Below are positions 14,101 through 27,900 of a DNA stretch of 64,000 bases, piece after piece. The notes under the pieces were generated by a model. That model had not been told where the DNA came from. It did no database searches and was given only the letters and a program-made list of their open reading frames with translations. Both the position numbers and the translations under genes were made by a program. Location of the stretch: assembly GCA_017163975.1 (NCBI GenBank), contig JAFFSR010000220.1:10868001-10932000 (forward strand), given 5' to 3'. Source of the DNA: Anastatus disparis (taxonomy: Eukaryota > Arthropoda > Insecta > Hymenoptera > Eupelmidae). Within the stretch, counting starts at the first letter, position 1; every line of letters begins with the position of its first letter.

Positions 14101-17100
14101 TAATGCAAGTGGAATTAGAGAAAGTTTATTTAGAACTTTTAAGACACCTATAATTGTTCTATTAATCTCTTTTAATGGACTTTTTTATTTGCATCCAAAG
14201 AAATTTATAGCGTTAATATATAATTTAACGTTAGCGTATGATAAAATTATTAAAATCGTTTTGTTCTTCGTTCAATTAAATTTAAAATCAACAGTTAACG
14301 CTTTGTAGCGATATCTAAAACCATCACAATAAATAATAAAACATTCGCGAGAGCCTAAAACTTTTTTTTTCATCGATCCAAATTTAATCAACAAGTCGAA
14401 AAAAAGAACTGGTAAGAAATCCATTAATACAAAGATATGAAAAAAATAAAATAAAAATAAAAGATAAAATCAGGGACATAAAATCGAAAGTCCTTTAATA
14501 ATCCGCCATATATTATCTGTTCTAATTTTCACCATCAATAAGGAAATAATATCTCGGCCGGTATTATAAAACACGTCTGCATCAATAAAACTTTTATTAC
14601 CTACAATTATTCTCTCCTCCTCTGAGAAATAAAAGAAAATTATAATATATATTTATCTTACCGAACGGAAATCGATAAGGTTGTTGAAAAAATAAGAATA
14701 TTTTTGTCGATATGATATTTTTATTTTTTTTTATTTTTATTTTTTTCGTCAATTTCACAAAGTTTAAGTTTCACCTGCTCGGCGTTGTTAAATGTTTAAA
14801 AACAAAAAGAAACGAGAAAATAAAGACGAAATTTCATGATCGTTATCCATTTAAAGTGAAAATTCAACGGCTGATCATGAGAAATGAATTCGTAAATTGG
14901 ATGTAACTCAAGAATATGATTATGTTATATGACATGAGACGGTGAATTTCCGAGATGTCACCGTGGATATGTTGAATTGTTGTATTATCGTTAACGTATA
15001 AATGCTTTTGCGTGCTTGTAACACACACTTTTCTGTAATTTATTAAATTAAAAATTTTTTTATGTGCTGATTGTGCAATATTAAAAATTTTAATTTTAAC
15101 TTAAGTTCTTGACTTTTTTTTAATACTGTAAAAAATTGATAATAAAAACTTTTTACCATAAGTTTTTACCACAATAAAATCAATCCATAATCTAACTTAT
15201 CTTTTTCTACTTTAAAAACGTAGGCCTTAAATTATAATAAGTCTTTATTAAGACGTATTTCAAAAGAGGAAAAAATAATGTTATCCTAAAAAAACAAACG
15301 TCTACCTTCTTTTCATGCCCATCAAACAAAACACAACGACCTGAAATGATCAAACTTCATCATTATATGCCCCGTCATTATACATTTAATCTGTCAATTA
15401 CATTTTTAACACACTCCTTTTTTTTTCTTAAACGCCATTTAAATCGCTTGCACAACCGCGAAAAAATAAACCAAAAAAATAAGAAATTCTTGCGCAACTC
15501 TACGCTTGCAGTCTAAAACACAATAAACCACGCGCGCGCACTCGTAAAACAAAATAAAAAAAAAACACCCGAACCATAAAAAAAAAGATGAAACATTACG
15601 TAAATTTATCACCGAAGGTATTTTGAAAAAAAAAGTGCACCGAACTGATCAAGTAGTTAAAAAATTTCACCATACGTATATCGGTTCCTAGAGGAGACTC
15701 GTTCTGAAATTATAATACGGCCGTAGGGGAAGAAATTTCAAGTTGAATTATCTTTTTATTTTTTTCATTGACGACAAGATCAATCGATTGATCGACTGAA
15801 AGTTACTGTTGGAGTATATACTCCAAGTTCTTTTTTTTTTAAAGAAGAGAAGATCTTACGGGTAGCAACGTCAATCGAATAATTTTTTTTTTCTTCTTCG
15901 TTTAATGTTGTCTTTTTTTTGCTTCTTTATAAAAGGAGAAAGGCGGTAGTATGAATTGATACAAGGACCTTTTGGCGTTTTACGTTTTATGAGCATAAAA
16001 TCGAAAGTCGAGGAAAGAAAAGAAGAGAATAAATAAAATGTAGTGCTATAATATTAAGTTGATAATGTTAAAGTTTATTATATTGTTGTGGTAATCAAAA
16101 ATTTGACATTTTCAATTTAATCAATCATTCATTTCATTTCATATAAATATTTATTTCATTTCTTTATTTTGTAGTTTTGTTATTGATATTTACGCTTTAA
16201 ATTAAATTATTTTTAAATAATTTAAATTGAATCAGTTTTAAATAATTTTATTATTTAAAAATAAAATAATTATTTTTAAATAATTTAATTTAAAAATTTA
16301 ATAAAATTTAAATGATTAAAAAAATCGGGTTTGTTCATTGTTTATCTTATGTTTTATATAATCTTAATGTTTTGGTATAAACGTGGTTTTTCTTACAAAA
16401 TAAAGCAATTCGTATACTTCCGTCGACGATAAATTTTCAATAAAAAAAGAAAGAAAAAAAAACGAAATAATTTCGATGGGAAACCATTTTTGGCCTTGAT
16501 TTCGATATATCCGGCCATCTCTCGGTATCTGTCTATAAACGTACACCTTCGGAACTTTGCAAGCCGATACTTTCGTAAGAAATGTCATCCTATGTATGTC
16601 CGCTTAATGAATCCGCCTACATGTATAACCATCGGGAAATTGATGCTCTTTCACTTTGCAAAAAAAGAGAGAAAGAGAGAGAAAAAAAAGATAAAATAAA
16701 TAAAATAATCAGGTCGATATCGTCCTGGTATTTTATTAGGTCAGACTGTTTTTTTTCCTTTTATCTTTGCGATTTTATTCTCAAGGTGTAAAGAGATACA
16801 TATACGCACGAATTTTTTTGTAATTAAGCTCAATGAATTAATTAGATTGATTTTTCGAATTAATTTTTAGGTTGAATAAATGATTTTAATGAGATATCGG
16901 GCTTCTCGTACGTAAATATAAAATTCTTCATTTTCTCTTTCTTTCCCTTTTTTTTATTTCTATATCGCCAAAAATGTACGTAAAAATGTTAATGGTGCAT
17001 CAATTTAATTTAAATTTAATTAATTACACCCGCGCGTGTGACACAGTTTTCGAATTTTAAAATTATGCATTAACTTTCGATTTTCATTATTTTTCTTTTT

Positions 17101-18857
17101 TTTTTTGCTGATTGAATCTTTCTTGAAAATGAACTAAAAAAGAAAGAAATTCGTTGTAAAATTTAAAGCACTTTACGACTTCCTTTTTATGTAGTTTTTT
17201 TAAAAATATTATCTGTAATACCCTGAGGGATATGTTACTTATTCACTTCTGCGTTATGCAATGATTTTTTGCTCAATAATTTTTTTCTTCTTTCATGAAT
17301 TTGTGACATAAAAGTAAGGTATGAAATAATATTACAAAATTTCTCAGGATCTATTTTACAGTAGGCACACGTAATCGATTATTTCAAATAACCCAACAAT
17401 ACAAAAAAAAACTAACACTCATTAGAAATTTCTCTAAGTAACTTGAATCTAAAAAAAAGAATAATTACATTAGTCATAACGTAAAAAAAAACACATCTAA
17501 ATTTTCAAATGTACCCACTCCGCCTCCGCACATCAGAAGAAGCGACAGGAGAACCGAATTTGACGACGAAGCAAACGAGCCGAAACAAATTACACGTCGT
17601 ACCCTCCCATATAAGGATCAACTTCGTAAGAAAAAAGAAAAAAAATAAAAGTAAAAAAGAAACGAACTCACGAAATCGATGCGCGAAAAAAAAAGAAAGA
17701 AAAAGAAACGAAGAGACATAGGCGTTGAGTTACAATACATAATGAGCGAGAGTAGCTGACTGCTGCTATATACACGCACGTATGTACGAAAAAGTTAAAA
17801 AATAAGAAGTTAATTGGCAGTTTGTGCGAAGCCTTGAATTAAAATAAATAAAAGAAAAAAAAAGTACAAAGAAAAAGATTAAAAAAACTTCGGAAATTGC
17901 GTTTCCTTCTTACTCTCTCTTTCTTTCTCTTTACGCACGCATGAAGATCGACAATCTATATAGTAGAATATTGATAATTACACTTATTTAGTTAAAAGTA
18001 ATGTTAAAAATTTTTAGTTTTTTCTGGAATCGTAATGATATTTTAGATTTTGATTGTAAAATAATATGGATTAGTGTATTTACTTATGGATTTTAATTGA
18101 AAAAAAATATTTTTCTCTTGGTCTGAGATTTTTTAAATAACATTTTTTTCCATGAAAATGGAAAGTTGTCGTGCCACGTTGAACATTTAAATATTTCTAA
18201 GAATTTTATATAAAGAAAATATAAAGAAAATTTCCATCGCTTTTAAAATAAATGGCATTATCGTTATTTATTCTAGAATAACAATAAATTTTTCATTCAA
18301 CAAAATAACAGATCGCTGGTGAATTATAAGCTTATAAACTGTTCTGATATAATATTGTGCAAAATGATTTAAACAAATGATTTCTATATATACAATATTA
18401 TTTTTTTTTATTTTATGACTTGAAAATAAATTTAAAAAAATGCTTAAGATCGATTAAGATTTCTTCGAAGAATTTAACGTCTTTCGATCTTACAACTATT
18501 TAATTTGCAAACTTAATTCTCAAAATTAATTAAAAACATTATTTATTGCATAATAAAAAAACAATTTTCTTAAATTAAACTTAAAAAATATTATCGACAT
18601 CTAAAATGAAAAAAAAAAAAATCAAATAAAAAAAAATCAAATTAAATCTTTAAGCCGAACAATGCGAAGCTCGCGATCTAAATCCTCTAAAGTATATCTT
18701 GTTTCTTATGCTGCTTTGGCAAGTGGAAAAGTTGCACAAGCAAGTCTTTTTAATGGCGCAACTTTTATATATCGAAGGAGAACGGCGGCTTTAGCAGACA
18801 GCGCGGCAGCAAAGTAACATTCACCTGTAATACACACACACATAACGTATACAACTA

Positions 18858-18925
<68 letters not shown>

Positions 18926-21900
18926 GTATCTATGTAATAGCTTAACTTGCCATCGTTGAGTTACAATAAAAATAGCTTTTTTATTATACGCGTACGTGTT
19001 TGTTGATCTATTTTCATTTATTTTCAATCGAGTGCCTGCTCGCGTGTGTGTGTGTCTTTGCTTTTCTGAGCTACTTTGAATTTCGTGGATTTTTATTTTG
19101 GGGGTGACATTATATACTGGGTTACTGATCTTTTTAGTTCGAGATGTATTTTCACGTGTGTTGATGGCGTTAAATTTATTTCATTTGATTTTATTTTTTT
19201 CGAACATACTTTTTTGTATTTTCTTTTTTTAATTTTATTCTTAGTGAACAAGTAAACGCTGTGGAAAGATTTTGGAAATCGGAGAAGATAAAATCTTTCT
19301 TTTTTTTTTATATAGTTAATTAAAACACCAAAATATAAATTTTGTTTTTTATTATGTAACGGCAATAAAGTCAAATTTTGTTCATCTCTTTTGTTAAGAT
19401 GCAACGCAAGACTAAGCAGTTATTATAAATTTTAATCTTTACGATGTTATATTATGCATAAGTTAAATCGGCCCATTGTGAGATAATTTTTTCAATAATT
19501 ATTAAGTCATTACACCTTCATAATTTCCAACATAAAAGCTGTCCGGGCTTACATAAGAAGAAATTTATGTTAAGTCACAATTATTAATAAAGATATTAAG
19601 TTACTTAATAAACGATTATTATGCCAATTGATATGGAAATATCATGATCAAATAAAATTTTAGATGGATTAGCGCAATTGATTATTAATAATGTTCTTAT
19701 GGTCATTAAGAAGATAAGATTTGTTGCAGCAACTATAATGTAAAAAAAAAATAACATTTAGATTTGGTAATTTATTTAAATTCATATAAAAAAAAACAAC
19801 ACATACAACATTTAAAACTTTTTTTAATATATTAAACTTTTTATGAAAATTAATTTAGTCATCAATCATTTTTTTTATTTTATATGCGCTTAGCTTGAAA
19901 TTTCGAATGCGTTATTAAAGATTATATAATTTAGCGACACACATTTTAAACGTCCAAATAAAGCTGAATCACTTACGATCGTAAATCAATCAAAGTGTAT
20001 TTAAAAGCTTTTGAGAATGCAACATTAGGATAATTTAAATAAGTTGTTGCAATGACTCCGATAAATCAAAAATTAAACAATGACTTTTTTTTCGTGATTA
20101 ATTAATTTCTCAGCTAACCGAATTGCAGTGAAATATGATGAACTTTTCTCATTTGTTTTCGTATCGATTATTACTCAATTTATATTATTAATCAAACGAT
20201 AATAAAAAAAAATTTTATTTAATTTATAACATTTTATACCGTACCAACTATTTTTTTTTAACGTCGCTATAATTATGCTATGCTATTTTTGCTATGCTAA
20301 TCAACGACGGGGGTTTTTTAAGTGTGTCTGTGAAGAAAGCAGATGTAACGTACAGTGGTGCTCTCGCATCAATCGGCTGTCGAGAGCGGGATTCGAACTC
20401 AGAACCCTGAGATTACGAATCCAACGCTCTACCGAATGAGCCACAGACCGACTCCTAAATTAAACTAACTATAAAATCAAACGTGGAATTTCTATAAATA
20501 ATTTCAACAATATCTTTATTATATTCAACAACACCTTTAATATGTTATTTAAAAGGACAACCATTATATTCCGAAATAAAAATAAAAAATAATCATTCTT
20601 TCTCCTTTCCTACTCAAGTGTTTCTTTTTATATTCTTAAACTATCCCTTACGGCATATCGATATAGATCTATAATATCTCTTGACTTTATTTCTCTACTG
20701 TGCAGTTATATTATATATGTATATGTATAAGCTTGTCTATGTACTTATCATATGGTACCTATTCTTAATGATTGAGCTACCGAACGAGAACACTTTAACA
20801 GAAAAATCTTATTTTTTTGTTAATAATTATTACCATAGTTTTTCAAAGGCAGAAAAAAGATTATGGTTGTATCCGATGATTTTGTTTATGATGATTGGGA
20901 AACAGAAAATTTTCATTTTATTTAACTTTTTTAATCAAAGATTTGTTAATTGGTGCACACACCAGATGTAAATAAGCTCGGGGGTATGGAAACTATTTTC
21001 AGAACGGAATATAAATGGTTTTTGAAATCGAGAAGAAAGAAAAGAAATATTGATAAATTTTATTATTAAGTTATGATAATGAAAAGGTATATTATTAATG
21101 CAATTCGTCGATAATGTATTATTTTAAACTGCATTGTTTTGTTTGACATTGCGGAGTGCAGGTATCGGTAATTATTTAAGAAACTTTCATTTAACATTGA
21201 AAATAAACCCAACTTAATCATACGTTACTTTATTTTCTTTATAAAAAATTCACGCAAGGTTATATAAATAAGATTTTTTTTTATTTCTTGTATTTTACAA
21301 TGAATTCTTAAATAATAAGTCAATACCTTTTGCTTTCACATAAGATATCATTATTTCAATAAAAATTAAAAAAAAACTTATAAAAATGAGATGTATTTAT
21401 AATTATTTATAAAAAAATTGAGACATCGATCGTTTTTATTTATTTTTTAAATACAAATACAAGCATTAATCGTTCGACTATTAACAAATTTCGAATTTTA
21501 CATATATTTACGCAGCGAATAAAATGCGTAAACAACTTAACAGGTTATTATATCCACGAAAAATTGCGGCTCATTAGTAAGCAAAAATAATCAATGAAAA
21601 AAAATAAAAAATTAATAAAGAGGAAAAACCCCCGATGAAAAAGTTCACTTTCGTTAACGTAATAATATACCTTTAAAGATAACGAGCGCGACGAAAAATT
21701 AAGGCTCTATTAAGAAAATAAAAAATAAAAAAATTCACAAGAAAAAAGAAAGAAGATGCTTAAAGATTTTTCGTATAGGCTGATATATATATACATACAC
21801 GCCTTTATCAAAAGAAGCCGCTAATTGCGACTGCAATGCACTTGACGAAGCGACTCGGCGACAGCTTCTATATAACTGAAAGAGAGAAAGAGAGAGAGAG

Positions 21901-24900
21901 AGAAAAAAAGATTATTCTTTACTTTACAGTTGTGAGAGAGAAACCGGTCGTCATAAATTTGCAAGCTGTGCGCGGGAGAAGTCCGATATACATATGAGTG
22001 TTAGGTGCGCAATGTACGCGTCGGTTAAGATTAAAGTAGTGGGAGTATTATTTATTTTATTTTATTTTGTTTCTCATTTTTTTTTTAAAGAAAATTTATA
22101 TCTCAGAGATTCGAGAAACGAAAAGTTTTTAACGTGTATTAATCTCAATTTCAATGAGATTTTATGACTTCATAAGATATATTTAAAAAAAAAAATTATA
22201 AATTAATTAAAGTTACTAATTGAGAATTAATGTTTAGTATATTAATTCACATAAAGTATTTTAGAAAGTCAATTTATAATTTTTTTTATTTAATGCATGA
22301 ATTAAATTTCTTGTGAATTATAATTTTGCAATGTATTAATTTTGCGTATCGGTAAATTAGTTTGCGTATACACAATTTTGCTTGATCATCTGAAAATTGT
22401 ATAAATAATTTATCGAAAATTTAGAGATGAAATTTATTATTCTTGGAAATTTCAATTTCGTTGTTGTATTATTAACAGTTCAATAACGAATGTTTATTCT
22501 TGAATTTATAATTTATTAATAAATTTTTGTTTAAAATATAGAATATGTTTATTGATTTATCAATAACGTTAAGCATACACTTATTATTGTACAAAATAAT
22601 TAACTAAAAACATGTTGTAATAAGGCAAATAAACAAAAAACATTGCGAAATGTTAAATTAAATTTTCCAATCAGCTTTAAAGTCATATACATACTGAAAA
22701 ATAAACATTCGTTTAATAATAATTATCCTAATTTTTTTTCTCATTTATCATATTTTATCATTCATTTTTATTATTACTAAAAAGAAATTCATAATGTACT
22801 TTTTTCATACAAATTTTTTTATTCAATGCATAAACCAAGTTTTATCCATTCCTAAGATCGATAATTTTACGTAACTCCAGAAACGACTTTTCTTTCAAAT
22901 CTAACGATCATATGATATAAAGTCTTTTATAAAATATAATCTCTTTAAAAAAAGAAGAGAAAAAAATAAATAACGTTTCAATATATTCATAAACTTTCTC
23001 TCAATCCATTAAACATTAACGAAAAAAAAAAATCAAATAAGCTTCTGGTTATTATGATTTGTAATATTTGCAAATCATAACTCGTACATAAATACACAAA
23101 CCTATACATTATACATAAATAAAGTTAAAAAAAAAGGAAGGAAAGACCATCAACATCTCGATATACATTTGTTTGTATTATTTATATAAACGTTTCTTGA
23201 ATTTATGGCGCACGAGTTATAAATCGCGAGTATATAATTTTAATTCTAATCGATTTTAGAATCGCTTTTTTATTTATTTTTTTTCAACATCGCTTAATAT
23301 CAGGGAGATACAATTATTACTCATTATCAAGTATCCCAGATCAATTGAACGATTTGTTTCACTTGTCCAACACCTACTTTTAATCTTTTTAAAAGAGTAG
23401 AAAAAAAACAGATTAAAGAAAACGGTATATATGGTACTAGGCTATTTCAGATAGGTAATGATAAAACTATAACTTTATGTCTAACCGATATATAAAATAA
23501 TTTTTGCATTTCGCATGTAGTTTTGTTTGTTTTTATGGCAGCGTATGAAAATAAAATGAAATTTCATTTCAACGATTCTATTAAATTATAATTATTCGAT
23601 GAAAAATAATCGAGCTCGGGAATTATTTTAATAAACATATATTGATCAAGAAAGACCAAAGTCTTCTGTATTGAATAGATGAAATGTCGAATCTCTTTTT
23701 TTTCCCTATATTAAGAGGCGTGGTTTGAATAAAACGAAAACAGCAAATAAGCAATACGTTCGATATATAAGTCGATTAGGCTAATGGCCAAGAATTAATT
23801 GACGTTGGTATAACTGCTGCTCGATTGGGATCTTAAGTTAAATCGCGTATGTTGAAAAAAAAGGAGAAAAAAAGAAGAACTAAAGTAATGTGCGATCGTG
23901 ATGGTGCGATACTTATCATACTCGGGATACTCTTTAGAATCTTTTTTTTTTTTATAACATGAGAGAGACCCGGAAAAGTTTTACATGAAAATGACGAGGA
24001 CTTTGTTAAGTAGAAGATAATTTAGTTTATTTTTTGTTGTCGAAGGTAAAGGTTCATGTTGAGTTGTGTAAAAACCCGGAAAAAGAGGTGCAAGTTTTTA
24101 TTTATGGACGAGGAAGTCTATGAGAATCGATTATAGTTAATATTTAATTATTGTAAATTTATGCGATAATATCGTTAAAAAAAACATGCTTTGAAAATTA
24201 GTTGTAAATTTTATTTGCACTCTTACTATCTAATATTGAAAATAACAAAAACTTCATGGTTTTCAACGTAATGAATACTTACAATTTTTTTTTTATATTC
24301 TTCAATAACATTGTACAAACATTTAGATTGAAAATTTATCTAAAGAAAGAAGAAAAAGTTTCGAAAGCCGGTAAAAGTTTTTCTTTTCTATCCACACATC
24401 GATGACCGTGAAAGTAATATAAACAACCAAATGCATCTATGGGGATTATCCAAATTTGGCATCGTAAGATCGTTTTAAAATATGAAGATTATTTTTTTTC
24501 CGCTATAAAAAAAAACAGAGGATTCAAAGAAAATAAAAAAAGCATCTGCATAAAATTATCATATGATGATTAGAAATTTCCTTATTATTAAAAATTTCAT
24601 CGCAGATTAAATGACGCTTCTACAATAAAATCATAAACGTTACCTTTTTTCATTTCTCGATTGACAAACGTTTAACGAAATACACAATCATTTATTCAAA
24701 TTAACATTATCGTGGGAAGAGACGTTAAACGATTATATATGCAATTTTAAATTGTAAATATTTACTCGATATTTTATAAAACATGACTCAATTCGTAAAC
24801 TTCGTAAAAAGAAACTTATTACAACTTCGAAATTCGTATGTAAGTACAGATAAACAATTTTGTTAGTCGAAAGAAATAACACTCGTTTCTAAATTGTTTA

Positions 24901-27900
24901 CCAAAGGAGAAGAAAAAAACGATAAAAATCATAAATGATATTTTCGCTTTATGCATGTTAATCAACAATCGATTATTCTAAACACCCTTTTTTCTCATAT
25001 GGTAAATAAATAAATTAAACTGTTTATCCTCAAAACCTAAGCGATCCAATCTTCACATGAAAGAAAAGAAAAACATAAAGGAGAGAGAAAAAAAATGCTT
25101 CAAGTTACAAACTATCAGCAATTGAACTGTTTATACATACAATTAAACGTTGGCATTACAATATATATATAACGAATAATGAGGGCACGCGTTCTCCTCT
25201 TCTCTCTCTCTCTCTCTCTTTTCTTTTTTCATGTTATCTTCTCTTTATTTTGCACAATTAGTCAATCAGACGCAAAGGCGGTCGTGATTGATTGACTTGA
25301 ATTGCTTAAAGGTCGGTGGCAATTGACCGGCTTTTATATTTTTATTGTTTAAAAAAGGGTACGCCGACACGATGACTTTTGAACAAGATAATAATAAAAA
25401 ACGAGAAGCAAGAAGAAAAAAAGAAAATAATGAAAGAGAAAGAAAAGAATGCGTGTATGCATTGGAAAGGATGAAATGAGCTTATAGATTGCGTCACAAA
25501 AAAATACATATATATTGAGTTTTGTGCAACTTGACTGCTGATTGCGATTCATTCATGAAGCCTCCGATCATCGTGTCGGCTTTTATGAGACTGTCAAAAA
25601 AAATAAAAAATAAAAAATTGATAGATTTTAAGTGGGATGCGGTGGTATATAAAAACTTGTATAACAGTATGTTCGCATGCGTGTAACTCATGTATCTCAT
25701 TGAATTATTTTGAAATTAATAATAAAATGACAATTCAATGATTTTTCTTCCACATAAAATATTGATTTTATATTAAAATAAAAACAATCGACTTTCGTTC
25801 ATTCAAACATTAAATATTTCTTTTTATTTTCAAACAAAAAGTCATACGTTATTACGTTATGTTTAAAACCATTACCTCACAATTTTATTTAATACTTTGG
25901 ATTTGGTATCTAAGAAAAAAAAAACTCAACTTTACATCACCTTCGAGTCAAACTTATGTGATAACAAACTAATATGTAATATCCACACATTAAGCCTTAT
26001 GTCTACTGCGTACATTTTTTTTTCTTTTCTTTATTAAAAGAAATAATCTTAACGTAACATTATCTTGTATTACATCTGTAACCATTAGGCTATCCCGTGT
26101 CTCTCTTTCGACCAATAAAACTTTTATTCCAATTACACAACTCAAAAAAAGAAAGAAAGAAAAGAATAACATTAAAAATTCTTAACTTCCTCATTTAAAT
26201 GTATATTTTGTTTTCTATTAATAAATACCACTAAAAAAGAATCTTTAATATTTGAAAAAAAAGAAGAGAAAAAATTTTTGTTTTCTTCTGTCTATAATGC
26301 TTTTAGAGAAACGTAACTTTCAGCCGCACTAGGAAGTGATCGTTAAAGAGATGCTTTATAACGTTTGTGCGTGTGTATGCGCACGTATAATGGGTAGTAG
26401 GGCGCGGATATATGGATATGTATACATTTCTATGTCGCACCGTTATTACGATCTCCATATATACGATCCCTACCATTAAAAGTTCTCACTTTTATTTATT
26501 TATTTTTTAATATGTTTGTAAAGAGGTTCTTTTTTAATATCATATAGAATTAAGGGTTGGCTATAGAAATTTAAATTGTTATTTTTTATAATTTATTTAA
26601 ACAATTGAACAAAAAAAAATTGAAAGTAAACATTCAGTTACCTTTTCTTAGTTTGTGCTATAATTTCACTATAATTACCAATCGAGTTAAGTATGTACGT
26701 AACACAATACAAAGTAACTCTAATTTACCAACGTTAAGTAAGTCAATCACTTCGATACTTTTCAACTTCTCTTCAGTTCACCGACTTCCTGCATTATTCC
26801 CTCTTAAAACATGTCACTATATTCCACATAATTAAACCATACTACCTCATACCTTATGTACATACATAAATTTTTAAAATTTTTCGATGTCGAAGCCTAA
26901 AGGTGTCTCTCTATAGTGTCTTTTTTTTTCCTCTTTCGTATGGATGATATAACCGAAGCAAGTTGGCCGCTTTTACCTTGTCGTTGCACTCCAATTATCC
27001 CACGTTTGAAACTGCTCTTTTTTTCTTTCTCTCTCTCTCTTTAACTTACAAGAGGGTAAGAGAGTACAGGTAAACTCGCACCGTTATATAGCTTGTCGAT
27101 ATATATGTATATATATAAACAGTGGACAGCCGGTAATTGGATTGTTTGCATTTGAAGTTTGCGCGGTTCTTTGATTTACAGAGCGCGAGAAAACCCGTTG
27201 CTTACCCTTTACCTGTCAAGTCTTCTGTTCTTATTTTTTTTTTTTTGTTTCCTTTTTTTTTAAGTTTCTTTATTTCGCTCACTTCTTTTTTGTAACGCTA
27301 AAGGTATGCAAGGTGCTTGCTGTTGGCTTTGTTCCTAAAAGGAATTTTCGTGTCGGGTGCAAGGAAGTCGGAAAGTTAATTAAAGGTGCCTATGGTATAT
27401 GTCGTTTTAAATCATTTTTAGATACATATAGGTTATACAATGTATATATTTTTCATTCGCAACAGGTTCTCTTTGCTTTTTGGCAGGCCACGGGTATAAA
27501 TTTTAAATTAATAAAGAGATTAAGATTGAATTTAAAAAAAAAATAGGTTAATTTTTTATGAAACACGAGTTTCTAATTAAAATGTAAGAGAAAAACGTAA
27601 TGAATAAGAATTATTGACCAATTAATAACTCAACTTTATCAATATGCAGTAAACTAATAATATAAAGATCCGTAAAGATTTTTCAACAATAATTTTATTG
27701 GTAATGCTATTAATCTACTATTGAAACTCCATAAATATTTACATAAATTAACGGATAAGCGAACAATGACTCAAGTTGTAAGACGCTCAATCTATGGTGA
27801 TAAGCGAATGTTTTTTCACAAATTTATGAATTGTAATATTTCGAAGTTTTACAAAAATAAATATTCTGAGATTATAGAATTAAGCCATAATAGCAAATGA

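Noticed and set aside
20380..20452. Functional tRNA-Thr(CGT) gene on the minus strand
   Set aside because: A and B boxes and an anticodon loop are present, but the acceptor and T stems do not pair, and the same sequence continues into a shared non-tRNA body and A-tail in other copies; it is a SINE head.
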